64,000 bases of DNA from Phyllobacteriaceae bacterium (lineage in GTDB: Bacteria > Pseudomonadota > Alphaproteobacteria > Rhizobiales > Rhizobiaceae): positions 62,001 through 126,000 of the forward strand of contig JANSXT010000008.1 of NCBI GenBank assembly GCA_024742765.1, written 5' to 3'. Made by a program: the position numbers and the translations under genes. Under the pieces are notes generated by a model. It did not search any database. It was not told the DNA's origin and was given only the letters and a program-made list of their open reading frames with translations. Every line of letters starts with the position of its first letter. Within the stretch, counting starts at the first letter, position 1. This document shows, in pieces, positions 49,029 through 57,793 of this stretch.

Positions 49029-49353
49029 GGAACAGGGCAGATCGCCGGAAAAGGATGAGCCGGGAGCGTCCAGTGAGCAGGTGTCTTGGAGGCGGTTCGG
49101 CGAGTTCTTCGCCAACATACTGCGGCTTGAACGAACGGTCGCGCGCTTGGAACAAGACAACCGTCAGCTTCGAAACCAGGTCACGGCGCTTCAACGGATG
49201 GTCGACGATCACAACGGCCAGTTGAAAGCCATTCTGGCAACACTCGAAACTTCGATTGCCTCGCGCATCGAAAGCGCTGCGGATCGCGCGGCAATCGATG
49301 CGGTTGTGCGTCTTCTGGAAACGCGCGGCGACCAAGACCAAAGCGATAGCTGA
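49021..49353 (+). CDS. Small coiled-coil protein of unknown function between infB and rbfA
   Basis: A 110-residue ORF, starting at ATG 49021 (GTG at 49012 is an alternative). Residues about 25-70 form a clear coiled coil, with leucine/valine at heptad positions in [20 protein letters not shown] and [19 protein letters not shown]. The rest is acidic. I know no family match. Like its partner upstream it is lower in GC than the flanking genes. Both lie between infB and rbfA and must be co-transcribed with them. A structural or partner-binding role for the pair can be guessed, nothing more. Confidence 0.7.
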   Translation: MDEEQGRSPEKDEPGASSEQVSWRRFGEFFANILRLERTVARLEQDNRQLRNQVTALQRMVDDHNGQLKAILATLETSIASRIESAADRAAIDAVVRLLETRGDQDQSDS

Positions 49354-49355
49354 AC

Positions 49356-49745
49356 ATGTCCAATGATGGCCCCTCACAGCGCCAGCTTCGTGTTGGCGAG
49401 CATGTGCGTCACGCGCTCACGCAGCTTCTGCAGCGTGGCGAAGTCGCCGACCCAGAACTGGATGGCGTCGTCCTGTCGGTGACCGAAGTGCGCATGTCGC
49501 CCGATCTGAAGATCGCCACCGCCTACGTCACCGCGTTCGGGCGCGATGACATGGCGCCGCTGGTCAAGGCGCTGGCCCGCAACGCCAGGTTCATTCGCGG
49601 CCGGCTGTCGCGTGAACTCGGCCAGATGAAGTACATGCCCGATTTCCGCTTCCGCGCCGACACGAGCTTCGACAATTTCCAGAAGGTGGACGCGCTGCTC
49701 AAATCGCCGCATGTGGCGCGCGATCTGGACGGGGACGAGGACTGA
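49356..49745 (+). CDS. rbfA: Ribosome-binding factor A
   Basis: A 129-residue KH-like protein for late 16S rRNA processing and cold adaptation. It shows [39 protein letters not shown] and the C-terminal [22 protein letters not shown], all typical. Length is normal. It starts 2 bases after the second small ORF and shares one base with the start of truB (ATGATGG region at 49743-49747). Confidence 0.95.
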   Translation: MSNDGPSQRQLRVGEHVRHALTQLLQRGEVADPELDGVVLSVTEVRMSPDLKIATAYVTAFGRDDMAPLVKALARNARFIRGRLSRELGQMKYMPDFRFRADTSFDNFQKVDALLKSPHVARDLDGDED

Positions 49746-50683
49746 TGGCGCGCCAGCGCAAGAAGAAGGGCCGGCCGGTTTCCGGCTGGCTGGTTCTGGA
49801 CAAGCCGCTGGAACTGGGCTCGACGCAGGCCGTCTCCAAGGTTCGGTGGCTGTTTGGCGCGCAAAAGGCCGGCCATGCCGGCACGCTCGATCCGCTGGCG
49901 ACCGGCATCCTGCCGATTGCGCTCGGCGAAGCGACCAAGACGGTGCCCTATGTGGTCGACGGGACGAAGGCTTACCGATTCACCGTAAGCTGGGGCGCGC
50001 AGACAACGACCGACGATTTGGAAGGCGAGGCGATCGACACGTCCGCCGACCGGCCCGACCGGGCCGCCATCGAGGCGCTTTTGCCGCGCTTTACCGGCCC
50101 GATCAGCCAGACGCCGCCGCAGTTTTCGGCCGTCAAGGTCGATGGCGAACGCGCTTACGCGCTCGCCCGGCAGGGCGAGGCGGCGGCCGTCACGGCCCGC
50201 GAGGTCGAAATCGACACGCTGTCCGTCGTCGAACATGCCGGCGACACCACCATGTTCAATGTGGAATGCGGCAAGGGCACCTATGTCCGCGCGCTGGCGC
50301 GCGACTTGGGCCTTGAGTTGGGCTGTTTCGGCCATGTCAGCGCGCTGCGCCGCACACTTGTCGAGCCGTTCGACGAGGAGGATGCGGTCACGCTTGCCGA
50401 CCTGGAATCCGCCGTCGAAGCGGCGGGCGAGGACGAGGCGGCGCGTCATGCGGCGCTTGATGCGTTCCTGCTCGATACGGGCGAGGCGATGGACGGGTTT
50501 CCGCGCATCGATCTCGGCGACGAGCAGGCGCACCGCATCCGTCTTGGCAACCCGGCCATCCTGCGCGGCCGCGACGCGCCGGTCGCCGAAGAGGAAGCCT
50601 GCGCCTTCCATCGCAATCGCCTTGTGGCGATCGGCGAGATCGCGCAGGGCGCCTTCCGGCCGCGCCGGGTTTTCCGCCTTTGA
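49745..50683 (+). CDS. truB: tRNA pseudouridine(55) synthase
   Basis: A 312-residue pseudouridine synthase for U55 in the T-loop. It opens with a basic [20 protein letters not shown], and the catalytic Asp is in [21 protein letters not shown] (about D49, within the first nine residues of the segment). [19 protein letters not shown] and [15 protein letters not shown] are further hallmarks. In related genomes rpsO follows; here three other genes come first. Confidence 0.95.
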   Translation: MARQRKKKGRPVSGWLVLDKPLELGSTQAVSKVRWLFGAQKAGHAGTLDPLATGILPIALGEATKTVPYVVDGTKAYRFTVSWGAQTTTDDLEGEAIDTSADRPDRAAIEALLPRFTGPISQTPPQFSAVKVDGERAYALARQGEAAAVTAREVEIDTLSVVEHAGDTTMFNVECGKGTYVRALARDLGLELGCFGHVSALRRTLVEPFDEEDAVTLADLESAVEAAGEDEAARHAALDAFLLDTGEAMDGFPRIDLGDEQAHRIRLGNPAILRGRDAPVAEEEACAFHRNRLVAIGEIAQGAFRPRRVFRL

Positions 50684-50729
50684 CACGGTGACAAGATTCC
50701 CCCGCAAGGGTGATTGCATTTGGCTGATC

Positions 50730-50739
50730 TTGGCGCCAA
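50730..50739. promoter_or_regulatory. Palindrome before the aldehyde dehydrogenase gene
   Basis: The perfect 10-base palindrome TTGGCGCCAA lies in the 94-base gap after truB, 39 bases before the aldehyde dehydrogenase ATG. It may be an operator for that gene, but palindromes of this length arise by chance in GC-rich DNA, so the call is weak. Confidence 0.25.
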
Positions 50740-50777
50740 CGTCGCCGCAAACCATTCCGATTTGACAGGAGCGCCCG

Positions 50778-52208
50778 ATGCGCGAATTGCGCCAGTTCTA
50801 TATTGACGGCCAGTGGGTCGACCCGGCCGAGGCCAACGATCTTGAGGTGCACGATCCGGCCACCGAAGATGTCTGCGCGATGATCTCGCTGGGCTCGGCC
50901 GCCGATGTCGACCGGGCGGTCGCCGCCGCAAAGGCCGCCTTTGGCGGCTGGGCCGCTACGCCGGTCGCCGAGCGCCGCGCGGCGCTCGAACGTCTGGCGA
51001 CGGTCATGAAGGCCCGTCACGAGGATCTGGCGGAAGCCATCTCGCTGGAAATGGGTGCGCCGATCGATTTCGCCAAGGGCGAGCAGGCCGGCGCTGGTCC
51101 CTGGCATCTCAAGGGCTTTCTCGATGCGATGGATCGCTTCGCCTGGGAGGAAAAATTCTCCGACCGCGAGACCATTGTCCGCGAACCGGTCGGCGTCGTC
51201 GGTCTGATCACGCCTTGGAACTGGCCGGTCAACCAGATCGCGCTGAAGGTCATCCCGGCGGTCGCTGCGGGCTGCACATGCGTCCTGAAACCCTCCGAGA
51301 TCGCGCCGCTGTCGGCCCTGGTCTGGGCGGAGCTGATGGACGAAGCCGGCTTCCCCAAGGGCGTCTTCAATCTGGTCAATGGCGACGGACCGACGGTTGG
51401 CGAAGCCATGTCCAACCACCCCGACATCGACATGATGAGCTTCACCGGCTCGACCCGCGCCGGCAGCGCCGTGATGTGCGGGTCGGCCGCCTCGATCAAG
51501 CGCGTGACGCTGGAACTGGGCGGCAAATCGCCCAACATCGTCTTCGCCGATGCCGACCTTCCAAAGGCGATTAAGCGCGGCGTCACCCACATGATGGAAA
51601 ACACCGGCCAGTCCTGCAACGCGCCTTCGCGCATGATCGTCGAGCAGGATGTCTATGAAGAAGCCGTCGAACTGGCGAAGGAAGCCGCCGAGGCGGTGAA
51701 GGTCGGCAATCCCCGCGATGCCGGCAACCATATCGGCCCGCTCTCGTCGGCGGCCCAGTTCGACAAGGTGCAAAGCCTGATCGAAACCGGCATGGGCGAG
51801 GGCGCGCGCCTCGTCACCGGCGGCCCCGGCCGGCCGGAAGGTTTCAACCGCGGCTGGTATGCGCGGCCGACGGTCTTTGCCGATGTCACCAACGACATGA
51901 CCATCGCCCGCGAGGAGATTTTCGGCCCGGTCCTGACCATGATCCCGTTTTCGGGCGGCGAGGATGAAGCCGTCGCCATCGCCAACGATACGCCCTACGG
52001 GCTCGCCGCCTATCTGTGGACGGGCGACAAGGACAAGGGCGACCGCGTCGGCCGCCGCCTGCGGGCCGGCATGGTCCGCGTCAATGGCGCCGGGCTGTCG
52101 GCGGGCCACCCGTTCGGCGGCTACAAGCAGTCCGGCAATGGCCGCGAAGGCGGCGTCTGGGGTCTTGAGGACTTCACCGAGGTCAAGGTGCTCAGCCAGC
52201 GTTACTGA
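50778..52208 (+). CDS. NAD(P)-dependent aldehyde dehydrogenase
   Basis: A 476-residue member of the aldehyde dehydrogenase superfamily. The cofactor and catalytic residues are intact: ITPWNWPVNQIALKV, Lys in LKPSEIAPLS (about K171), SFTGSTRAGS, the general-base Glu in LELGGKSPNIV (about E246), the nucleophile in ENTGQSCNAPSRMIV (about C280) and EEIFGPVLTMIPF. The exact aldehyde cannot be told. It has its own good ribosome site (GACAGGAG) and lies between truB and rpsO, outside the usual order. A GNAT gene begins one base after its stop. Confidence 0.93.
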   Translation: MRELRQFYIDGQWVDPAEANDLEVHDPATEDVCAMISLGSAADVDRAVAAAKAAFGGWAATPVAERRAALERLATVMKARHEDLAEAISLEMGAPIDFAKGEQAGAGPWHLKGFLDAMDRFAWEEKFSDRETIVREPVGVVGLITPWNWPVNQIALKVIPAVAAGCTCVLKPSEIAPLSALVWAELMDEAGFPKGVFNLVNGDGPTVGEAMSNHPDIDMMSFTGSTRAGSAVMCGSAASIKRVTLELGGKSPNIVFADADLPKAIKRGVTHMMENTGQSCNAPSRMIVEQDVYEEAVELAKEAAEAVKVGNPRDAGNHIGPLSSAAQFDKVQSLIETGMGEGARLVTGGPGRPEGFNRGWYARPTVFADVTNDMTIAREEIFGPVLTMIPFSGGEDEAVAIANDTPYGLAAYLWTGDKDKGDRVGRRLRAGMVRVNGAGLSAGHPFGGYKQSGNGREGGVWGLEDFTEVKVLSQRY

Positions 52209-52209
52209 G

Positions 52210-52674
52210 ATGGATGCCATCGAGATCAGGCAAGACGATCTGCGCGGTCCCGAGATCGCCGCGCTTCTGACGCGCCACATGGACCACATGCTCGCCATCA
52301 CGCCGGCGGACAGTGTCTACGCGCTCGATCTCGATGCCCTGCGCGTGCCGGAGATCACCTTCTGGAGCGCCTGGATCGACGGAGAGCTTGTCGGCTGCAT
52401 CGCGCTCAAGGATCTGGGCGGTGGCCATGGCGAGATCAAGTCGGCGCACACGGTCGCCGAACGACGCGGCGCCGGCATCGGCCGGGCACTCGTTGCGCAT
52501 CTGATCGATGAGGCGCGCATCCGTGGCATGAGCCGGCTCAGCCTCGAGACGGGCAAGACGGAGCATTTCCGGCCCGCCCAGGAGCTTTATCGCCGCTTCG
52601 GCTTTGAGGAGACCGGGCCGTTTGGCGATTACGGTCCCGACCCGCATTCCTTCTTCATGACACGGCTACTGTGA
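52210..52674 (+). CDS. GNAT-family N-acetyltransferase
   Basis: A 154-residue acetyltransferase. The acetyl-CoA binding stretch is AERRGAGIGRALVAHLI at about residue 83, with LSLETGKTEHFRPAQELYR and GFEETGPFGDYGPDPHSFF after it, as in the YafP/putative acetyltransferase group. It starts one base after the aldehyde dehydrogenase stop, so the two are co-transcribed. Its end overlaps the convergent beta-lactamase-like gene by 9 bases. The acceptor is unknown. Confidence 0.9.
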   Translation: MDAIEIRQDDLRGPEIAALLTRHMDHMLAITPADSVYALDLDALRVPEITFWSAWIDGELVGCIALKDLGGGHGEIKSAHTVAERRGAGIGRALVAHLIDEARIRGMSRLSLETGKTEHFRPAQELYRRFGFEETGPFGDYGPDPHSFFMTRLL

Positions 52675-53835
52675 CCCTGCGAGTTGTTGAAGGGCCCTGC
52701 CGTAGAGCGACAGGACGTCACTCTCGGCAATCGCTTGGCGGGCATTGACGGTAACCACCAGACAGACGGTCCGGCCATCTTTGGCTGTCGCATGGGTGGA
52801 GAGGTTCAAGACTCCGATCTCGCTGCCGCCCTTGAAGGCTGCTTGGTCCCATTCGGCACGACGCGCCGGTCCTGCATTGATGCTGATCACGTCCAGATCG
52901 GCCACCTCTTCCAGAAGCGCACACAGTCGGCGCGCCGGCACATGCCATTGCACGCCTTCGTCGTGGACACCGAGAAGGGATGGGTCGGGCAGGGGTGCTG
53001 CGGCAAGTTCGCCGGGCATGGTCGCGCGCCATTTCGGGTCCGAGACGTAGCGTTCGCGCAATTCGGCGTCGCCCTTGAGCACGAAAAACTCCCGCGTCGT
53101 GAGCAGCATGTCGACGCCGAGTGCTTCGGCGACCGCGTCTCGGCCCACGATGCGCATCATCAGGTCTGTCGCCGTATTGTCGCTCTGTGCGATCATCAGC
53201 GCCGCGACCGAATGGACGGTCAGCGGCGAGCCGGTGGGCATCGTATGCAACAGGCCGGAGCCAAGCGACCGGTCGCCGTCTTCGAGCCGAACCACGTCTT
53301 CCCACGAACGCCCGCCGGCTTCGATTTGCCGCTTGAGTGCGGCCAGCACGCCGAGCTTGAACGCAGAGCCGACAGCCAGTGGTTCATCGGCGTTCCTTTC
53401 GGCGACCGTTTCGCCGTCGGTGATGACCAGATAGGCGATCTTGCCGGGCAGTGCGGCGATCGCCTCAAGCGTGGCGTCGAAATCTTCGGTCAGCGCCGTG
53501 GGCGGCTCGAAAAACAGGGCAACAATCTGCCCGTCCGCATCCAGTGTGATCCGGACAGGAATGGCATGGGTTTCCGTTTCCAGCCGGTATTGTCCAGCTT
53601 CGCCGGCGAGCGAGACCATTGCGCCATATTCAGCGCGCAGCGATTCCGAAATGCCGCGCAGCCGGGCGATCGGCAGAATGTTCAGAAATGCCGGACTGAA
53701 CTGGTCGGTTTCGATCCGGTCACCCGAGTAAATGTCGCCGATCAGCGCTTTTTCGGTTTCATCGGCCATCAGCGGCACCGCTGTCATGGCAAGGGCAAGA
53801 AAGGCGGCAATCCATATTGCGGTCCACTTCGTCAT
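52666..53835 (-). CDS. Exported class A beta-lactamase-like serine hydrolase
   Basis: A 389-residue protein with a signal peptide (about residues 1-24, cut near LMADE). An N-terminal domain (about 30-125), with LRAEYGAMVSLAGEAGQYR, resembles a small accessory beta domain. The penicillin-recognising fold follows: SxxK as SAFK (about S157 and K160), SDN at about 218-220 and KGG at about 335-337. All three active-site motifs are present. The class A Glu166 loop is not obvious, so it may be an esterase or peptidase rather than a true beta-lactamase. It is divergent from rpsO. Confidence 0.85.
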   Translation of the reverse strand: MTKWTAIWIAAFLALAMTAVPLMADETEKALIGDIYSGDRIETDQFSPAFLNILPIARLRGISESLRAEYGAMVSLAGEAGQYRLETETHAIPVRITLDADGQIVALFFEPPTALTEDFDATLEAIAALPGKIAYLVITDGETVAERNADEPLAVGSAFKLGVLAALKRQIEAGGRSWEDVVRLEDGDRSLGSGLLHTMPTGSPLTVHSVAALMIAQSDNTATDLMMRIVGRDAVAEALGVDMLLTTREFFVLKGDAELRERYVSDPKWRATMPGELAAAPLPDPSLLGVHDEGVQWHVPARRLCALLEEVADLDVISINAGPARRAEWDQAAFKGGSEIGVLNLSTHATAKDGRTVCLVVTVNARQAIAESDVLSLYGRALQQLAGSQ

Positions 53836-53882
53836 TGCGGGCTTCCCTTGGCGTTGAAAATACAGTATGCGCGCTCAAGGTT

Positions 53883-53906
53883 CGACAATGCCAGGGCATT
53901 TTGTCG
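53883..53906. promoter_or_regulatory. Interrupted inverted repeat between beta-lactamase-like gene and rpsO
   Basis: CGACAATGCC and GGCA-TT-TTGTCG form a 10-base inverted repeat with a two-base bulge, in the 149-base divergent gap. It could be an operator acting on either gene, or a hairpin in the rpsO leader if transcription starts upstream of it. Confidence 0.3.
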
Positions 53907-53984
53907 TATCCTCATGGCCCTTGCTGGACGACATCCCGGCAATGGGCGTCTTCAAACCCCTTGTAAGTTCTGAAAGGAAACACG

Positions 53985-54254
53985 ATGTCGATTACTGCCG
54001 AGCGCAAAGCCGAGCTGATCCAGAAATTTGCGACCAAGAGCGGCGACACCGGTTCGCCCGAAGTGCAGGTCGCTGTTCTGACCGAACGGATCAACAACCT
54101 CACCGAGCATTTCAAGGACCACAAGAAGGACAACCACTCGCGGCGTGGCCTTCTGAAGATGGTCTCCCAGCGGCGCAAGCTGCTGGACTATGTGCGCGGC
54201 AAGGAAGAGGCGCGCTACCAGGCCCTGATCAAGGAACTGGGCATCCGCCGCTGA
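53985..54254 (+). CDS. rpsO: 30S ribosomal protein S15
   Basis: An 89-residue primary rRNA-binding protein. The sequence shows the expected [40 protein letters not shown] and [20 protein letters not shown] segments, with the 16S-contacting residues intact. A GAAAGGAAA ribosome site precedes the ATG. It is followed after a long leader by pnp, the universal rpsO-pnp order. Confidence 0.98.
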   Translation: MSITAERKAELIQKFATKSGDTGSPEVQVAVLTERINNLTEHFKDHKKDNHSRRGLLKMVSQRRKLLDYVRGKEEARYQALIKELGIRR

Positions 54255-54262
54255 ACCAATTC

Positions 54263-54287
54263 GGGCGGGCTCTTCAAGGGTCCGCCC
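54263..54287 (+). terminator. Hairpin after rpsO, weak terminator or processing signal
   Basis: GGGCGGGC (54263-54270) pairs with GTCCGCCC (54280-54287), with a 9-base loop, starting 8 bases after the rpsO stop. Only a short TT follows, so partial termination between rpsO and pnp is possible but not strong. Confidence 0.45.
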
Positions 54288-54322
54288 TTGCCCCATTCAG
54301 GCGGGGGACATTTCGCCTGTCA

Positions 54323-54359
54323 GGCCGGCGCGGACGCTGAAGACAGCGGCGCGCCGGCC
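54323..54359 (+). other. Strong hairpin in the pnp leader
   Basis: A perfect 10-base stem GGCCGGCGCG/CGCGCCGGCC encloses a further CGCT/AGCG stem (54335-54338 with 54345-54348) and a 6-base loop. It lies in the 284-base gap between rpsO and pnp. In E. coli a comparable leader hairpin is cut by RNase III and lets PNPase repress its own synthesis; the same role is plausible here. Confidence 0.6.
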
Positions 54360-54538
54360 GCCTCAGAACCGCGTTGGAGCCGCGGGGCAGGATTGCCGGT
54401 TGCTTGCAGGGACGAGGGCGCGTGTGCCGCGCCGATCACTGACAAGCATCCAGTCGTCTTGCCCGGGCCCAGGTTCAACAACCCAAGCCTGGCGCGCTGG
54501 CCCTTGGCCGGCATTGCGCCCTTATTGAAGGACAAGAC

Positions 54539-56674
54539 ATGTTCGATCACCACAAAGTGGAACTGGAGTGGGGCGGACGCCCGCTCACGCTGGAAACCGG
54601 CAAGATCGCCCGGCAGGCCGATGGCGCCGTCCTGGCAACCTATGGCGAGACCGTTGTTCTCGCCACCGTCGTCTCCGAAAAGAGCCCGCGCGAAGGCCGC
54701 GACTTTTTCCCGCTGACGGTCAACTATCAGGAAAAGACCTTCGCCGCCGGCAAGATCCCCGGAGGCTTCTTCAAGCGTGAAGGCCGCCCGTCGGAAAAGG
54801 AAACGCTGACCTCGCGCCTGATCGACCGGCCGATCCGCCCGCTCTTCGCCCCCGGCTACAAGAACGAGACGCAGGTCGTTCTCACCGTTCTGCAGCACGA
54901 TCTCGAAAACGATCCCGACATCGTCGCGATGATCGGCGCATCGGCCGCGCTGACCATTTCCGGCGTGCCCTTCATGGGCCCGATCGGCGCCGCCCGCGTC
55001 GGCTACATCAACGATGAGTTCGTCCTGAACCCGCATGTCGACGAGATGGAGGAAACCGATCTCGACCTCGTCGTCGCCGGCACCGCCGATGCGGTTCTGA
55101 TGGTTGAATCCGAAGCCAGCGAACTGGACGAGGAAACCATGCTGGGCGCCGTCATGTTCGGCCAGCAGGCGTTCCAGCCGGTCATCAACGCGATCATCAA
55201 ACTCGCCGAAGTGGCCGCCAAGGAACCGCGCGACTATGTGCCCGAGGATCTGTCCGAACTCGAAGCGACGATGGGCGGCCTGATCTCGGACGAACTGGCC
55301 GAGGCCTACAAGATCACCGACAAGGGTGCGCGTTACAACGCCATCGACGCGGCGATGAAGAAGGTCTTCGAGACGCTCTATCCCGAAGGCGCCGAGAACC
55401 CGGCCTGGAACCCCGAGCAGATCAAGTCGGTCTTCAAGGATCTTCAGGCCAAGGTCGTGCGCGGCAACATCCTCAAGACCAAGACGCGCATCGACGGCCG
55501 CGACCTGTCGACTGTCCGCCAGATCGTCTCCGAAGTCGGCGTCTTCCCGCGCACCCACGGTTCGGCCGTGTTCACCCGCGGCGAGACCCAGGCGATGGTC
55601 GTGGCGACGCTGGGCACCGGCGAGGACGAGCAGTTCGTCGATTCGCTCACCGGCACCTACAAAGAAAACTTCATGCTGCACTACAACTTCCCGCCCTATT
55701 CGGTCGGTGAAGCGGGCCGCATGGGCTCGCCCGGCCGCCGCGAGATCGGCCACGGCAAGCTGGCATGGCGCGCCGTTCATCCGGTGCTGCCCGAAGCCGA
55801 GGAATTTCCCTACACGCTGCGCATCGTCTCCGAGATCACCGAATCCAACGGCTCGTCCTCGATGGCGACCGTCTGCGGCACCTCGCTGGCGCTGATGGAT
55901 GCGGGCGTGCCGCTCAAGGCGCCGGTGGCGGGCATCGCCATGGGCCTGATCCTGGAGGGCGACGAATTCGCCGTCCTGTCGGACATTCTCGGTGACGAGG
56001 ACCATCTGGGCGACATGGACTTCAAGGTCGCCGGCACTGCCGAGGGCATCACCTCGCTGCAGATGGACATCAAGATCGCAGGCATCACCGAAGAGATCAT
56101 GAAGATCGCGCTCGAGCAGGCAAAGGGCGGCCGCGCGCACATTCTGGGCGAGATGGCCAATGCGCTGTCGGAAAGTCGCGCGGAACTGGGCGAGTTCGCC
56201 CCGCGTATCGAGGTGATGAACATCCCGGTCGACAAGATCCGCGACGTGATCGGCTCGGGCGGCAAGGTGATCCGCGAGATCGTCGAAAAGACCGGCGCCA
56301 AGATCAACATCGAAGACGATGGCACGGTGAAGATCGCGTCCTCGTCGGGCAAGGAGATCGAAGCCGCCAAACAGTGGATCCACACGATCGTCGCCGAGCC
56401 CGAAGTGGGCGAGATCTATCAGGGCACGGTCGTCAAAACCGCCGATTTCGGCGCCTTCGTCAACTTCTTCGGCCCCAAGGACGGTCTGGTCCACATCTCC
56501 CAGCTCGCCCAGGAGCGCGTCGGCAAGACCACCGATGTCGTTAAGGAAGGCGACAAGGTGTTCGTCAAGCTGATGGGCTTTGACGAGCGCGGCAAGGTCC
56601 GCCTGTCGATGAAGGTCGTCGATCAGGAGACCGGCAAGGAGATCGAGCGCAAGAAGGAAAAGGCCGACGACTGA
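54539..56674 (+). CDS. pnp: Polyribonucleotide nucleotidyltransferase (PNPase)
   Basis: A 711-residue phosphorolytic 3'-5' exoribonuclease of the degradosome. Two RNase PH domains (residues about 10-230 and 300-545), joined by an alpha-helical linker, are followed by KH ([20 protein letters not shown]) and S1 ([20 protein letters not shown]) domains. The active core segments [15 protein letters not shown] and [19 protein letters not shown] are present. It is followed by a textbook intrinsic terminator. Length is normal. Confidence 0.98.
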   Translation: MFDHHKVELEWGGRPLTLETGKIARQADGAVLATYGETVVLATVVSEKSPREGRDFFPLTVNYQEKTFAAGKIPGGFFKREGRPSEKETLTSRLIDRPIRPLFAPGYKNETQVVLTVLQHDLENDPDIVAMIGASAALTISGVPFMGPIGAARVGYINDEFVLNPHVDEMEETDLDLVVAGTADAVLMVESEASELDEETMLGAVMFGQQAFQPVINAIIKLAEVAAKEPRDYVPEDLSELEATMGGLISDELAEAYKITDKGARYNAIDAAMKKVFETLYPEGAENPAWNPEQIKSVFKDLQAKVVRGNILKTKTRIDGRDLSTVRQIVSEVGVFPRTHGSAVFTRGETQAMVVATLGTGEDEQFVDSLTGTYKENFMLHYNFPPYSVGEAGRMGSPGRREIGHGKLAWRAVHPVLPEAEEFPYTLRIVSEITESNGSSSMATVCGTSLALMDAGVPLKAPVAGIAMGLILEGDEFAVLSDILGDEDHLGDMDFKVAGTAEGITSLQMDIKIAGITEEIMKIALEQAKGGRAHILGEMANALSESRAELGEFAPRIEVMNIPVDKIRDVIGSGGKVIREIVEKTGAKINIEDDGTVKIASSSGKEIEAAKQWIHTIVAEPEVGEIYQGTVVKTADFGAFVNFFGPKDGLVHISQLAQERVGKTTDVVKEGDKVFVKLMGFDERGKVRLSMKVVDQETGKEIERKKEKADD

Positions 56675-56697
56675 TCCTCATCGGCCGATGAAACCGG

Positions 56698-56724
56698 AAA
56701 CGCGGGGCAGGGCCCCGCGTTTTT
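56698..56724 (+). terminator. Intrinsic terminator of pnp
   Basis: AAACGCGGGGC and GCCCCGCGTTT form an 11-base perfect stem with the 3-base loop AGG, followed by T bases to 56724. It starts 23 bases after the pnp stop and ends 16 bases before the next gene's GTG. This is the clearest terminator in the window. Confidence 0.9.
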
Positions 56725-56740
56725 CGTTTGGAGAACCATT

Positions 56741-57793
56741 GTGGACAGATCGGCAAAAACGCTGCTTGTGCCGTTCGCGACCGGCGACGTCGCGCCACCG
56801 GCGGCCGAAAGTGACTGGCTGTTTCTCAATGCCGTGGATCTGGGCGCTGCCGGCGATCTGTTCGAGCAGGTTCGGCTTTGCTGCGTGCAGCCATCGCGCC
56901 CCCGGTTTCTTGCCCTGGAACGGGCCGGCCACGAGGTTTGGCCCAATGCGCCTGTGGATGAACCGTTCGACGGCGCGCTTGTGCTGCTCGGCAAGCACCG
57001 ACGGTTGAACGAGGCGATGATCGCAAAGGCCAATGACGCGGTTCGGCCCGGCGGTCTCGTCATCATTGCGGGCGACAAGGCCGTGGGGGCGGCCAGCGCC
57101 CGCAAATGGGCCGGCGGACAGGTGGCGCTTGGCGGCTCACTTGCCAAACATCACGGCATCGCGTTCTGGTTTCCGGCCACCGAAGGCGCGTTCGCAAACG
57201 TCGCGCTTGCGCAGACGGAGCCGGCGCCTGGCTTTGCCGCGGCGCCCGGCATGTTTTCGCCGGACAAGGTCGATGCAGGATCGGCGCTGCTCGCCGAAAA
57301 TATTGACGGCCGGATCGCCGGCGCTGTGGCCGATTTCGGCGCCGGCTGGGGCTATCTGTCCGGCGCTGTCCTGGCGCAGGCGAAACCGGCTTCGCTCGAT
57401 CTGATCGAAGCCTACAGGCCGGCTCTCGACCAGGCGCTTGCCACCCTCTCGTCGCTCAGGGGTGAAGTGCCCGTCACCGGTCACTGGCTTGACGTGACGA
57501 CCGAGCCCATGCCGGGCCCGTTTGACTGGGTGGTGATGAACCCGCCCTTTCACACGGGCCGCGCGAGCGAACCCGATCTCGGCCGCGCTTTCATCGCGGC
57601 GGCCGCGCGCGCGCTCAAGCCTTCAGGCCGGCTCTTGATGGTGGCCAACCGGCGCCTGCCCTATGAAAAGACGCTTCGTGACCGCTTCGCATCCTTTGAA
57701 GAGCGCGCGGTGCGCGACGGTTTCAAGCTGGTCGAGGCATCCCGGCCACGCCGGAGCAAGGGTCAGGACGCTGCTGCCAGCGCCTGGGGCTGA
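56741..57793 (+). CDS. Class I SAM-dependent methyltransferase, RsmC-like
   Basis: A 350-residue protein with two related halves, as in RsmC (m2G1207 of 16S rRNA). The second half holds the SAM motif VADFGAGWGYLSGAVLA near residue 195 and the catalytic NPPFHTGR near 267, the N-PP-F type used by N2-guanine methylases. The first half lacks these motifs. The start is GTG at 56741, with GGAG 7 bases before it. The 3' end overlaps the convergent GGDEF-EAL gene by 31 bases. Confidence 0.88.
   Translation: MDRSAKTLLVPFATGDVAPPAAESDWLFLNAVDLGAAGDLFEQVRLCCVQPSRPRFLALERAGHEVWPNAPVDEPFDGALVLLGKHRRLNEAMIAKANDAVRPGGLVIIAGDKAVGAASARKWAGGQVALGGSLAKHHGIAFWFPATEGAFANVALAQTEPAPGFAAAPGMFSPDKVDAGSALLAENIDGRIAGAVADFGAGWGYLSGAVLAQAKPASLDLIEAYRPALDQALATLSSLRGEVPVTGHWLDVTTEPMPGPFDWVVMNPPFHTGRASEPDLGRAFIAAAARALKPSGRLLMVANRRLPYEKTLRDRFASFEERAVRDGFKLVEASRPRRSKGQDAAASAWG

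Noticed and set aside
50388-52301. A 637-codon minus-strand open frame opposite truB and the aldehyde dehydrogenase gene
   Set aside because: Both plus-strand genes are complete with catalytic residues; the antisense frame is compositionally typical of a shadow.
54320-56494. A 724-codon open frame on the minus strand opposite pnp
   Set aside because: It lies antisense to a complete and well-recognised pnp gene. Its translation is His/Asp/Arg-rich without any domain, the usual shadow of GC-rich coding DNA.
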